64,000 nt of DNA from Thioclava sp. ES.031 (GCF_002563775.1 NZ_PDJO01000001.1:2242001-2306000), one strand, 5' to 3'; shown: positions 10,337-19,121, counted from the stretch's first letter. Numbers and translations are program-made. The notes: generated by a model not told the origin, from the letters alone.

Positions 10337-10480
10337 GCGACAAACTTAAGGGAGAGGGGGCCTAGTCCGACCGATAATTGTCAGGTGAGTGCCTCTGCAG
10401 TGCTTAATTGGCTGGTCGTGCCGGTCTGCGCCGATAGGTTCCGATCAATGCCGAGCCGCTGCGCGACCCATGACAACGAG

Positions 10481-10508
10481 AAAGGGCGAGGATTACACCT
10501 CGCCCTTT
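10481..10508 (-). terminator. Hairpin terminator at the left end of the mobilization region
   Basis: Perfect ten-pair stem AAAGGGCGAG/CTCGCCCTTT with loop GATTACAC. It sits 29 bases past the stop of the small minus-strand gene at 10537. The T-run is short, so efficiency is uncertain; it could act in both directions. Confidence 0.6.
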
Positions 10509-10536
10509 CTGTTCGTGTTGGGTGATCTAAGCGCCT

Positions 10537-10923
10537 TCAGCCTTCGCTGGCGTGGTCCGTTTTCCCGAGCGCAGCGCGTGCAACGCCTTCGTTTCCACGT
10601 GTGGCGCCAGTCTTTTCGATCCGCTGCGCGATTTCATCGCGCACGACGTCCGGGCAGTCAGGATGATTAGCGATCCGCTTGGCGTTCGCCAGCGTGGCGG
10701 TTTCGCTGAACAGGCGGAAAAACTCTTCCGCTTTGGGCGTGCCTGCAAGTTGTGCCAAGACGCTCTCGAGGCTTGCGAAAAGGGCTTTATTCGCGCGGTC
10801 ATGTTCGCGGTGCTGATCAAGAGCGATCTGGGCAGTGAGGTTTTCCGCGCGGGCTTTCATTTGGCGCTGGCGGTCGGTCATGCGGTTCCAGTCGATGACA
10901 GGATGTCGGTTTTTCTGTGCCAT
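10537..10923 (-). CDS. Small hypothetical protein downstream of the relaxase gene
   Basis: A 128-residue, mostly charged and helical protein (MAQKNRHPVIDWNRMTDRQ; TDRQRQMKARAENLTAQIAL looks like a coiled coil). No signal peptide or membrane segment. It follows the MobV gene on the same strand after about 120 bases, with AAAGGATT ahead of its ATG, and is closed by the hairpin at 10481. Position suggests an accessory mobilization or island-maintenance role, but no family is recognised and I assign no function. Confidence 0.6.
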   Translation of the reverse strand: MAQKNRHPVIDWNRMTDRQRQMKARAENLTAQIALDQHREHDRANKALFASLESVLAQLAGTPKAEEFFRLFSETATLANAKRIANHPDCPDVVRDEIAQRIEKTGATRGNEGVARAALGKTDHASEG

Positions 10924-11046
10924 GTGGTCTAATCCTTTCGCGGCGGTCTTTGCGGCGTCTGCCCTGCGCCTGTCGCGGGGCTTCTTGGCCGCTGATGATG
11001 AGGTGGGTTCATCGTGCTGAGCGCGGAAATCGAATTCGCGAACTTT

Positions 11047-12333
11047 TCACGTTTTCTCATCCGGGCCCCGATCGGTGTCGTCGAACCGGGCGCGCGACAA
11101 GCGGCGGCGAAGCGCATTCAGTGGCAATGACAGCGATCTGCGCGCTTGTGCGAGACGATGCCTGGCTTTGCCGGGCAGCGTTTTCGCGATCTCGCGAAGC
11201 GCTGCGTCCGCCGCCTCGATCTGCGTGAACTCATCAGTGAGCTCCGCGCGCGCTTCTTTGCGTGCCTGTTGGCGGAGAACTTCCAAAGCGCGTCCGAAAA
11301 GCGCCCGCACCGGCGATGGCGTATCGGCGTGAGCGACCTGTGACACCGTCTCGTTCAAATCGGACACGATATCCACGCGACCCTCGGCCACCGCAGCCGC
11401 GACATCGAGCACAGACTGTGCGTCTTGTTGCTGCTGCGTGACCGTCTGCTTTTGGTCTGCGAGCATCGATTTTTCGGCAGTAAGGGTTTTCTCGGACTGC
11501 TTCACCGCCTTGTCTCGACTGGCCAGTTCAATCTCCTGGCTCTCGCGCCATTTCCGTGGGCTGACGTGTTCGCGATGTTCTGGCAGCGCGATCTCGGATC
11601 CAGGATCGGCCACCCCATTCTCTCGCGCTTCGCGGACTTTCCTGTTGTGTTTAAGGGCCTCCCGCAGGGCTTGCTTGCGACGCTCGCCGCGCCGGAGCCC
11701 AATCTCCGCGAACCATTCGCCGACGCTATCTTGCGCCTTCTCGTAACTGCGGATGAGCGGGTGGACCGCCGGCTGCAGCATACGCCGACCATCCGCTGTC
11801 ACTGCGCGGGGAATGATCACAGCGTGGATATGATATGCTGTTTCGTCGAGATCTGCGCGTGCATGAACGCAGTCGTCGCCGAAGTTGGTCAAGAGCCACT
11901 CCGTGGCCCGAGTCTCGAATTGCATTTCTCGCGTCGGTCCGCTCTCCCCGAAAAACTCGGTGAGGTCTTTGTCGAACCATTCTTTATTTACCGTCAGAAT
12001 GATTTCGCGCAGCGGACCGTGCCGGGTTGCGCGCCAAGGGTCGCGCGGCCCCCGAAAAAGCGCGTTCTTAAGCTCCGTTTTCCGGCGTCGACGGCGCAGT
12101 TGCTCCAATTCGAGGAGATGGTTTGCATGGCGCATGTCCTGAATCTCGTCCCAAGCATCTTGTGCCCAGGTTTTCGAGCCGATGAGGCGCCGGTTGTGTG
12201 CCATGAGGCTGGCGTCGCAATGGCCGTGATCGCCCCCACTGCGCATTCGGTGCTTCTCGTAACCGGCAAGATTGCGGGGGTGCATGCCTTGCATGCGCAT
12301 GACGATGGGATAGGTTTTAGGTGCTGATGACAT
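11047..12333 (-). CDS. MobV-family relaxase (plasmid mobilization protein)
   Basis: A 428-residue protein. The N-terminal ~200 residues fit the Mob_Pre/MobV family: KHRMRSGGDHGH and AHNRRLIGS near the start, and the histidine motif HARADLDETAYHIHAVIIP at about 158-176, where family members have H-x-D-E-x3-H-x-H. By family knowledge it nicks oriT and pilots the DNA strand during mobilization. Residues about 255-340 are rich in E, K and Q and likely a coiled coil (EKTLTAEKSMLADQKQTV). oriT would be expected just upstream (12334-12630). The gene is full length and seems intact. Confidence 0.82.
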   Translation of the reverse strand: MSSAPKTYPIVMRMQGMHPRNLAGYEKHRMRSGGDHGHCDASLMAHNRRLIGSKTWAQDAWDEIQDMRHANHLLELEQLRRRRRKTELKNALFRGPRDPWRATRHGPLREIILTVNKEWFDKDLTEFFGESGPTREMQFETRATEWLLTNFGDDCVHARADLDETAYHIHAVIIPRAVTADGRRMLQPAVHPLIRSYEKAQDSVGEWFAEIGLRRGERRKQALREALKHNRKVREARENGVADPGSEIALPEHREHVSPRKWRESQEIELASRDKAVKQSEKTLTAEKSMLADQKQTVTQQQQDAQSVLDVAAAVAEGRVDIVSDLNETVSQVAHADTPSPVRALFGRALEVLRQQARKEARAELTDEFTQIEAADAALREIAKTLPGKARHRLAQARRSLSLPLNALRRRLSRARFDDTDRGPDEKT

Positions 12334-12630
12334 AGTCGATCTCCGTGTTTGTGGGATCGAGATGGGTTCATGTCATTTGGCGCAAAAATCGCTGTGAATT
12401 TCCCCCGGTATCTACTTAGAGGGTGCCTGCGAGACGGGGCTCGGGGATAGCTACGTGACCAAGGGCGGCTGATTCACGAAGGGAGAGCCTACTTTCGCTG
12501 CGCCAAGCAGGAACGGCGACAAAGCGCAGTAAGCAGATGATCGACGGCATCAGTTGGTGAGGGCGGAATGGGGCAACGAGCGGAAGCCAGCGTCATCGTG
12601 CATGCGTTTTCACATAACTGATCTCCCCGG
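12334..12630. other. Region upstream of the relaxase gene; likely oriT
   Basis: About 300 bases without a credible gene. In MobV plasmids the nick site lies directly upstream of the mob gene, so oriT is expected here. I cannot point to a specific nick site. Short G/C-rich imperfect repeats occur around 12425-12455. Confidence 0.3.
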
Positions 12631-13472
12631 CCTTAGGGTCAGGATGCATTGGTTTCCGCTGCGCTGCTTGTTTCACGGCTCGCAAGACTGAGCAGTGACA
12701 TGTCTGATATCTTCTGGTTGCGCGGCACCCAGATGGCAGGTCTTGAGCCTTTCTCTCCGAAGCTGAACGGAAAGCCACCGGTCGATGCCAGGCGGGTGTT
12801 GAGCGGGATTCTCGTCTTCAATCGCATTGTTTGCGTCGGCGTGATGCTCCTGACGCCTCTGGTCCTCACAAGACGCTCTATAGCAGGTGGAAGCGGTGGA
12901 GCGACAACGGGATCTTCGGCGCACATGATGGAGGGGTTGGCGGCAGAACACGGCAAAGAGAAGACCGTGCTGATCGACGCGACGTATCTCAAGGCCCATC
13001 GAACGGCGACCAGCATGGTCGCCAATAAGGGGCACGCGGTCGCCTGATCGGTCGAACCAAAGGTCGCATGGACACGAAGCTGCATGCCATCTGTGACAGT
13101 CAGGGGCGACCGATTGACCTTTTCGCCACCGCCGAACAGGTCAGCAGATTATATCTGCGCACGGGCGCTGCTCATTAGTTCGCCAAAGGTCGACTGGCTG
13201 CTCGGGGATTGCGGCTATGACGCTGACTGGGTCAGAGAAGCTCTGAGAGAGAATTCGATACGCGCCTGTATCCCAAGCCGAAAGCAACGCAAGACGCCGG
13301 TCAAATATGACAACCGCCGTTACACGCGCCGTAACCGGATCGAGATCATGTCCGGCAGGCTCAAAGACTGGAGGCGCGTCGCGACCCGCTAAGACCGATG
13401 CCCTAAGATGCTCCTCTCAGCTATCGCCTTCACAACTCTCGTCATCTGTGGTTATGAACCCTGACCCTAGGG
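12631..13472 (+). mobile_element. Degenerate IS5-family insertion sequence (about 842 bp)
   Basis: Imperfect terminal inverted repeats frame the transposase remnant: CCTTAGGGTCAGGATGCAT at 12631-12649 and its near complement (CCCTAGGGTCAGGGTTCAT on the minus strand) ending at 13472, 16 of 19 matching. The size fits the IS5 family. The transposase is broken by several frameshifts, so the element is no longer autonomous. Confidence 0.8.
12700..13464 (+). pseudogene. IS5-family transposase pseudogene (multiple frameshifts)
   Basis: Family segments appear in order but in different frames. MSDIFWLRGTQMAGLEPFSP and VDARRVLSGILVFNR run to about 12830. GPHKTLYSRWKRWSDNGIF (12850-12915) is in another frame. 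MMEGLAAEHGKEKTVLIDATY and KAHRTATSM return to the first. GRLIGRTKGRMDTKLHAICD (about 13040-13100), YICARALLISSPKVDWLLGD, and finally RNRIEIMSGRLKDWRRVATR with an early stop at 13390 complete it. Intact homologues read through all of these. At least four frame changes and a stop make it a clear pseudogene. Confidence 0.85.
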
Positions 13473-13756
13473 CGTACGGTATGAGGTTGTTTTAGCCCAC
13501 ACCCTGCGTTGAAGAGGGAGGCCACTATGAACTGTGACTGGCATCCGCTGCGTTTTGAAAGGACAGCCGGTATCAGTTTAACGCTGCGATTTTCAGGAAT
13601 AGAAATTCCGTAACGAAATCAAGGAAAATCTAATAAAAAAGTGGGCTCGTTGCCTATCGTTTTCTCTGGGCGGATCATCTTGCATGCATATGCAGGGCGC
13701 ACTGTTAAATGATAGGGATATTTACGGCGAGTTTGATAAAATGTCAAATAGAACAT
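13473..13756. other. AT-rich spacer
   Basis: Some 280 bases, distinctly AT-richer than the chromosome (poly-A stretches around 13620-13640). No convincing gene or RNA is seen. Confidence 0.3.
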
Positions 13757-14665
13757 TCACTGCTTCGTCATTTCGCAGATGATTGTCGCAACATTGTAGC
13801 CATTGTCCTCTCTTTTGTAATTGGACGAGTTGCATTCTTTATAACCGTCAAGTGTCATTCTGACAGATTTCAGCTTCGAACGTGCAATGCCAAATCGTTT
13901 TTCCGTTTTTCCTTTGAATGATGAGCCAAACCACAGAGAAGCTGCGGAGGGTTCTGATCGGAAAGTGATTTCCTGCAGGGGGTCGCCATTTAATCCCGCA
14001 GAGGCATTGATTGCAGCCAGGAACATTTGGTTTCTCAGTGTGGGCGACAGTTCGTTAGATACAGGCCCCACCACTCTAGGTTCGGTTCCCTGAGCGGCCG
14101 GGTTGTAACTAATCAAAGGCACCGATTCAGCCTTCGCTACCAAAGCGATATTATCTGGCGCACCGAACAGGATATCTACACTATCCGCCGGTGTCGCAAC
14201 TTCTTCTCCCGTATTCGCTTCGGAAATTATCCAATAAAGATCCGATCGGACGCCCAGCTCTTCAAAAACTAGCGGGTCAGCCAGTAGTCCTTTAACTTCA
14301 CCGAGATTTACTCCTTTTTCAGAGTAGAAGTTAACCTTATTGGATAGATCGACTTCACAACCTAAATAATTTGAAATCACTGACTGTATCGGCTTGTTCC
14401 CCAATGGTATCGGTTCTTGATATTCGAACTGACTATAGTCTTCAACTGTGCACACTTCCGCAGCAGATGGCAAAGCCGTAATCAAAAGTATGCTCGCCAA
14501 TGCAAAAGCGTACCTTATGGACTCAAAAAGAAAGATGTTTGTCGGGCTCCTTTTCTCAAATGATCGAAGTTCTTTCGAGTCAATATTTGGGTGCAAGGCA
14601 GGGGGGCGCGTAATTGATCCCGCACCCTCAATTAAAATAATTTTTTTTCTATTTTTTTTAAACAT
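13757..14665 (-). CDS. Hypothetical exported protein (island cargo, low GC)
   Basis: A 302-residue protein of unrecognised family. I start it at ATG 14665 (MFKKNRKKIILIEG), preceded by GAGAGGGG and overlapping the stop of the upstream membrane-protein gene (ATGTTTAA), which suggests translational coupling. A hydrophobic segment RYAFALASILLITALPSAAE (about residues 50-70) resembles a signal sequence with a long N-terminal tail, so the bulk (from EVCTVEDYSQFEY) is probably periplasmic. A strong AAGGAG before codon ~40 hints that translation might start nearer the signal sequence, but no standard start codon follows in frame. Codon use is unlike neighbouring genes, so it was acquired. Confidence 0.65.
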   Translation of the reverse strand: MFKKNRKKIILIEGAGSITRPPALHPNIDSKELRSFEKRSPTNIFLFESIRYAFALASILLITALPSAAEVCTVEDYSQFEYQEPIPLGNKPIQSVISNYLGCEVDLSNKVNFYSEKGVNLGEVKGLLADPLVFEELGVRSDLYWIISEANTGEEVATPADSVDILFGAPDNIALVAKAESVPLISYNPAAQGTEPRVVGPVSNELSPTLRNQMFLAAINASAGLNGDPLQEITFRSEPSAASLWFGSSFKGKTEKRFGIARSKLKSVRMTLDGYKECNSSNYKREDNGYNVATIICEMTKQ

Positions 14666-15308
14666 CGCCCCTCTCGTGTTCTGCATTTTCCGGCCTATCT
14701 AGCCCAGTTCCACCTTCTGACACGGACGTAAATCTAGCGGGTTTCCGGTCAGATTGTTGCAGCGGAGCTTCGTCCGAGTCGGAATGAGTGCTTGCGGTTT
14801 GACTGGAAAATAGTAAGCGGGCGGCAATGAAAAAAGCTGGGATCGCTGAAATACCGACCCAAAAAGCCAGCTTCGCGTGAATTTCATTGAACCACGCCAC
14901 TGTTTTTCTCAAGCCGTCTACGGGGTAGTGATGTTGGATTGCAGCGTACTGACCGTACTTAAGCTGAAAGGTCAAATAGAAGCAGATGAATGTGCAGCCG
15001 ACAAATGCGCATCCAGCAAAGGTGTCGGCAAATGATAAAGTATTAAATTCGCGCATTCGCCGAGACAGCGCATATCCGACAATTACAAATAAGCCAAATG
15101 ATATTGAGACAAAAAGCTGAGAAATTTGCGAGCTGATCTTTAACGTTTCTTCTATTGGCACATATACCAAATCCGAGTCCTTTTCCGGAAATTCTAGCGG
15201 CTCGGGTGCGCCCACAAAGCTTGGACCAAATACATATGCCCAAAATAGCATTGCTGCAACGACTGCGGCAAATACGAGAGGAACCTTCATTTCTCTAAAT
15301 TTATCCAA
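14658..15308 (-). CDS. Four-helix membrane protein (island cargo, low GC)
   Basis: A 216-residue protein with four predicted membrane segments: about 9-28 (PLVFAAVVAAMLFWAYVFG), 64-84 (LFVSISFGLFVIVGYAL), 96-116 (FAGCAFVGCTFICFYLTF) and 146-166 (LAFWVGISAIPAFFIAARLL). The tail is polar. The start is TTG at 15308 with GAGGG 8 bases upstream; an ATG at 15290 is the alternative but lacks a ribosome site. It forms a two-gene overlapping operon with the exported protein at 13757. No family is recognised. The AT-rich composition marks it as foreign cargo. Confidence 0.62.
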   Translation of the reverse strand: MDKFREMKVPLVFAAVVAAMLFWAYVFGPSFVGAPEPLEFPEKDSDLVYVPIEETLKISSQISQLFVSISFGLFVIVGYALSRRMREFNTLSFADTFAGCAFVGCTFICFYLTFQLKYGQYAAIQHHYPVDGLRKTVAWFNEIHAKLAFWVGISAIPAFFIAARLLFSSQTASTHSDSDEAPLQQSDRKPARFTSVSEGGTGLDRPENAEHERGDV

Positions 15309-16189
15309 TGTGGCATCCCTCGCGCAGCAGCCATAGCAGAGAATGCTATATCGAATCGTTCATCAAGGCAACATTTCGAGGCTGACTGCCCCCTGATAAG
15401 AATTCTATACCTAGGATTCGAAAAATTCCGACAGAGAAACAATGATTTGGGACAGTCCGATTTCGCTCCACCGTGACTGCCGCCGGGCAGGAGCCAGTTT
15501 ACCAAGGCGCCGTTCCCGATTCGACTTGGCAGTGGCGTCTCAATTGGTGCTCTTGTCGATTTGCCGGCTTCGCTATGATCGGCATGAATGACCGGCCCGT
15601 CGGAGCTGCGACGCAGCCTCAAGCAGCACAGGCAAACTCAATTCGAGGCGTTTAGTGGCTGCTCGTATCCGAAAACTGGAGAAGTCTACTGCGGGTGACG
15701 TTCCCAGCCGGTTCCTCCTTAATACGATAGTGGCTCTCGCCTCTCTCCGAAGTAAACTCCCCCGAAATTACCTGCGTCCAGTCGTTCTCGTAGAGCCTGG
15801 TGCGCAGGGTCTTTTACTCACTTGACGGGCCGCGCAATCGTCCTTCGGCCGATAGCGCGTCCCGTGCGTTCGCTGGGGCGCAGCCCCAGACCCGGCGCCG
15901 CTGCGCGCCGCATGGGGGAAGCTCCACATCCCCCAAACCCCCAGGGCAGGGATCGTTCGCCACTTTCCCTGCACCCTAAGGCGCCCATCCGGCGGACCGG
16001 GGGAGACTTTCGCCAATCTCCCCGGACCCTCTCGGCGTCCTTCCGACGGATCGAAGAGGCGCTCGCCACCCTCTCCGAACTCTCCCGGCGCCTCCTGCGG
16101 GTCGAGAGGGATGTCACCCCTCTCGACGCTCTCCCCAGCACCCGCGCGATCTGCCCGCAGGCGAGCGATCGATTGCACATAGGAGGGAA
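15309..16189. other. Non-coding region with a series of GC-rich hairpins
   Basis: No reading frame here looks like a real protein. The left part (to ~15800) has no recognisable feature. The right part is dense in inverted repeats: CTGGGGC-GCA-GCCCCAG (15873-15889), GGGGAGA/TCTCCCC (around 16002 and 16015), and GTCGAGAGGG/CCCTCTCGAC (16101-16127). These may be folded RNA leader, transfer-origin or replication structures; the sequence alone does not decide. Confidence 0.4.
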
Positions 16190-16261
16190 GCGGCCTCGGC
16201 GCATGTCTTGCTTGCGTGCAGCGTCTTTGACGCACGCAATCAAGCCAAGCCCCGAGGCCGC
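16190..16261 (+). promoter_or_regulatory. Long nested stem-loop upstream of the PemK-like gene
   Basis: Outer perfect stem GCGGCCTCGG (16190-16199) with CCGAGGCCGC (16252-16261). Inside is a 13-pair stem with one mismatch, CTTGCTTGCGTGC (16207-16219) with GCACGCAATCAAG (16232-16244). The structure ends 62 bases before the toxin-like ORF start. It could be a structured 5' leader, a small RNA or a transfer-origin hairpin. Confidence 0.5.
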
Positions 16262-16323
16262 GTATCGGGGTTTGTTGGTGAGGTTCAGCGCGTCGTTTTC
16301 CTTTTCAACGACACGAGGCACTC

Positions 16324-16812
16324 ATGCTCCACGACCGATACCTTCGACTGCTCCCGGGGGGGCAGCTCAAACCCGGCGATATCTTCCTCATGCGCTTCCC
16401 TTATGCATCCGACCGCAGGCGCGACGGCGAGTTCGATATCCCGCCTGGCACGCGTCCTTGCTTGCTCCTCTCGCGCGGGCTGATCGGCGATACACCGATG
16501 AACATCGTCGCGCCCGGTGTCAGCCCGGAAGGCCGGCTGCTGCGGGAAGATGACATCGTCATTGCAGATGACGAGCAAGCGGCCGCCTGCGGTCTTTATC
16601 GTCCAACGATGTTCCGCGCATCTCATCGGCTCTTCATCGCGACCGGGTCTGACCTGTTCGAGCGCAATGCTCGTATCGGGCGCCTCGGCCCGGCGCAGCG
16701 CGAACAATTCAAAGCGGTTGAGAAGCTGCTCGCAACTGCACGGCGCGAGGTTCGATCACGGCTTAGGCCGCGTGTCGCAATCTACCGCCCGAAACCTCTC
16801 ATCCAACCGTAA
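16324..16812 (+). CDS. PemK/MazF-like toxin-family protein
   Basis: A 162-residue protein. LKPGDIFLMRFPYASDR followed by TRPCLLLSRG fits the opening beta-barrel strands of the PemK/MazF endoribonuclease fold (G-D-I-x-L-x-x-F-P, then R-P-x-L-x-L-S). The later HRLFIATGSDLFERNARIGRL matches the family's L-x-T then I-G-x-L ending. It has about 45 extra residues between strands relative to compact MazF, so RNase activity is uncertain. No antitoxin-like gene is adjacent upstream. GAGGCACTC precedes the ATG. GC-rich codons differ from the AT-rich cargo to its left. Confidence 0.55.
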   Translation: MLHDRYLRLLPGGQLKPGDIFLMRFPYASDRRRDGEFDIPPGTRPCLLLSRGLIGDTPMNIVAPGVSPEGRLLREDDIVIADDEQAAACGLYRPTMFRASHRLFIATGSDLFERNARIGRLGPAQREQFKAVEKLLATARREVRSRLRPRVAIYRPKPLIQP

Positions 16813-16920
16813 ACCGCGCCGCCGATCGGGGCTGCAGCGTCCGTCCGCCTTCTGACCGAGGCGGACGGATCTTGCAGCCCTGCTTCGTCTCCTGACCCCC
16901 AAATTTTCGAAAGATCACAT

Positions 16921-17361
16921 ATGACCCACGATAAACATCCCTCCGAACTCACCGCCGAAGAACTCCGCAAAGAGCGCAGCGTGCTCGCAAACGTCGTCCA
17001 TGGAGCGACTGCGAAGCCGTCCCCGAAAGACCTCGAAAACGCACCGCTTCTCGAAGACTGGATGCTTTTCACTGGCTTCGAAGACATCTCGCTCTTTGGC
17101 CGCCTGACGGAAGCCAACGGCCGCACCCGAACGCTGATCACCCGGGCTCTCATCGCGCTCGATGACACTCTCGAATGGGCCTACCTCGAAGACGGCTACA
17201 TGCGCCTCGGACCGCGTTTCTCCGTCGAAGAGGCCCCGCCGCATCTCGCGATGCGAGCCGTCGCGACTGATCTGAGAGGGATCCGCACGCAGCTCGAGGG
17301 GCAAGCATATTGGGCGCAGAAGGCGCTCGATGCGCTCGGCGAGATGCGCTGCGATGCGTGA
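16921..17361 (+). CDS. Hypothetical island protein
   Basis: A 146-residue soluble protein, probably all-helical and acidic (MTHDKHPSELTAEELRKER; LITRALIALDDTLEWAYLED). No domain recognised. It lies 108 bases downstream of the PemK-like gene on the same strand. GAAAGATCACAT precedes its ATG. Codon use is consistent with a real gene of the GC-rich part of the island. It could be an immunity or accessory factor, but nothing in the sequence shows this. Confidence 0.5.
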   Translation: MTHDKHPSELTAEELRKERSVLANVVHGATAKPSPKDLENAPLLEDWMLFTGFEDISLFGRLTEANGRTRTLITRALIALDDTLEWAYLEDGYMRLGPRFSVEEAPPHLAMRAVATDLRGIRTQLEGQAYWAQKALDALGEMRCDA

Positions 17362-17468
17362 TCGCGAATTTGCGAGAAATGATCCTGATTGGATCGGTTG
17401 AACCGCCACCGCTGCGGCCCCTCGACGAGGGCCGCAGCGCCCGCAATTCAGCTTTGAAAGGATGTCCG

Positions 17469-17804
17469 ATGTTTCAGCAACCGAGCCGGATCGACACTGT
17501 GAACACCATGACAAGCGCGGCAATCGACGCTCTCGATGCGCTGCCGGCTGACGCTCTCCGGGGCGCAGAGTTTGATCGCGATTTCTGCGAACGACTTGTG
17601 ATCAAGGGCGACGTCTTTGGCGAGGACTTCCGCGAGGTGGGCGCGGAGATCCTGCGCCACCTCGCCAGGATCGAACCGGATGAGACGATTGCGCGTGAGT
17701 TCGACAGTGCCATGCGTCGGCTTCGGTGCGCAATCAACGCGTCGTACCGCCTCGCTGTGGATCTCGGCGTCGAGCAGAGGACCGCGATCCGTCGAGCCGC
17801 ATGA
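17469..17804 (+). CDS. Small hypothetical island protein
   Basis: A 111-residue, probably helical soluble protein (MFQQPSRIDTVNTMTSAAID; FREVGAEILRHLARIEPDET). The start is the ATG at 17469, with AAAGGA 8 bases ahead; the frame is open further left but those codons lie over a non-coding gap. It is cut off from whatever followed by the IS3 element 45 bases downstream. No family recognised. Confidence 0.5.
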   Translation: MFQQPSRIDTVNTMTSAAIDALDALPADALRGAEFDRDFCERLVIKGDVFGEDFREVGAEILRHLARIEPDETIAREFDSAMRRLRCAINASYRLAVDLGVEQRTAIRRAA

Positions 17805-17887
17805 GTGAAATACGACGCCGAACTGCGTCGAAGAGATGGCGGTGGTAATGAGCTACTCCCCGTCTCTTGGACAGGATCTGGCGTAAT

Positions 17888-18739
17888 TTAAGCTACTCTT
17901 TGCACCTGCTGATCGGGTTGGTTGATATCATGTCTCTGCCAATAGACCAGCGCCGGTGGCTTGCCGCCGAGGGCTGAGTGAGGGCGCTGGTGGTTGTAGA
18001 AGGTCATCCATTTCCGGATCGCCGCCTTTGTCTCCGATCCTGTCTCCCAGGCATGCAGGTAGACGCATTCGTATTTCAGGGTTCGCCACAGCCGCTCGAT
18101 GAAGATGTTGTCGAGGAATCGGCCTTTCCCATCCATCGAGATGCGCACGCCCGACCGGCGGAGCCGATCCGTCCAAGCGAAGGACGTGAACTGAGAACCC
18201 TGATCCGTATTCATTATCTCGGGCGGGCCGAACTTGTGGATGGCTTCGTTCAGCGCCTCGACACAGAAGTCGGCCTCCAGGGTGTTCGAGATCCGCCAAG
18301 ACAGAACCTTGCGGGTGTGCCAGTCCATGATCGCCACGAGGTAGAGGAACCCGCGCCGCATGGGCAGGTAGGTGATATCCGAGCACCAGACCTGGTTCGG
18401 GCGATCCACCCGCAGACCTCGCAGCAGGTAGGGATAGGTCTTGTGCCCCTTCGCCGGCCTGCTTGTGTTGGGTTTCTGGTAAATCGGCATGAGCCCCATC
18501 AGGCGCATCAGTCGCCGTATCCGCTTCTCGTTCACCAGGTGGCCGTCGTTACGCAGGTGCCAGGTCATCTGGCGGACACCGAAGAACGGGGTCTCCAGGA
18601 ACTGCTCGTCGATCTGCCGCATCAGGCCGAGGTTCTGTTCGGTTTCGCCCTTCGGCTCGTAGTAATAGGATGAGCGTGCGATCGACAGCAGCTTGCACTG
18701 CTGCCCAATCGACAGATCCGAATGGTTCGGCTCGATCAT
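17888..18739 (-). CDS. IS3-family transposase OrfB (DDE integrase domain)
   Basis: A 283-residue rve-type integrase. The catalytic DDE triad is present: Asp in VWCSDITYLP, Asp in MNTDQGSQF, and Glu in DNIFIERLWRTLKYE. The HTH_21 region (LSIARSSYYYEPKGE; RRLMRLMGLMPIYQKPNTS) precedes it. Start ATG at 18739. The frame is open upstream, overlapping the end of orfA, so a -1 frameshift on the T-run (CTTTTTTG, about 18782-18789) could make the OrfAB fusion transposase, as in other IS3 elements. It cuts and joins IS ends. Confidence 0.92.
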   Translation of the reverse strand: MIEPNHSDLSIGQQCKLLSIARSSYYYEPKGETEQNLGLMRQIDEQFLETPFFGVRQMTWHLRNDGHLVNEKRIRRLMRLMGLMPIYQKPNTSRPAKGHKTYPYLLRGLRVDRPNQVWCSDITYLPMRRGFLYLVAIMDWHTRKVLSWRISNTLEADFCVEALNEAIHKFGPPEIMNTDQGSQFTSFAWTDRLRRSGVRISMDGKGRFLDNIFIERLWRTLKYECVYLHAWETGSETKAAIRKWMTFYNHQRPHSALGGKPPALVYWQRHDINQPDQQVQRVA

Positions 18740-18747
18740 GCCACGCC

Positions 18748-19041
18748 TCACTTCCCGCCCCAAGGCTTCAGCTTTCGTTCCAAAAAAGAGTTGGCCACCG
18801 CCAGCTCCCCGATCTTGGCGTGGAGCTCCTTCACCTGCTCCTCGTCGATCTCGGGCTTCCTTCGGCCCCCGCGCTCGAACACGCCCGACGCGCCTTCGAG
18901 CAAGGCCCGCTTCCATTGATGGATCATCGTTGGATGCACCCCGAACCGGCTCGCCAGCTCGGCCGCTGTCTCTTCACCCTTCAGGGCTTCCAGCGCGACC
19001 TTTGCCTTGAACTCGGGCGCGTGCTGCTTGCGTTTCGACAT
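18748..19041 (-). CDS. IS3-family transposase OrfA (helix-turn-helix protein)
   Basis: A 97-residue protein. MSKRKQHAPEFKAKVALEAL and AAELASRFGVHPTMIHQWKR form the HTH_Tnp_1 DNA-binding domain that recognises the IS ends; the C-terminus (EEQVKELHAKIGELAVANSF) is the leucine-zipper part. It ends 8 bases before orfB. The run of Ts near its 3' end is a plausible programmed slippage site. Confidence 0.92.
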   Translation of the reverse strand: MSKRKQHAPEFKAKVALEALKGEETAAELASRFGVHPTMIHQWKRALLEGASGVFERGGRRKPEIDEEQVKELHAKIGELAVANSFLERKLKPWGGK

Positions 19042-19121
19042 CTCTGATCTCCTTCTCGTCGAAGATCAGCAGACTGCAAATCGTAGCTTATGTCAGTGTC
19101 CGAATTTCAGGGGGTAGCTCA

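Larger units (their letters stand above)
17849..19121 (-). mobile_element. IS3-family insertion sequence (about 1.27 kb), apparently intact
   Basis: Related terminal inverted repeats begin TGAGCTAC at 17849 and end GTAGCTCA at 19121. The homology continues inward: GGACA, AGCTAC, TTTGCA and CTGCTGATC are shared in order by both ends. Both transposase frames, orfA and orfB, are full length. No clear target-site duplication is visible, consistent with an adjacent deletion: the gene on the right flank has lost its 5' end. Confidence 0.85.

Noticed and set aside
15822..16553. 243-codon plus-strand frame over the hairpin region
   Set aside because: Its product is low-complexity Arg/Pro/Ala, it overlaps the better-supported PemK-like gene, and the region is dominated by inverted repeats.
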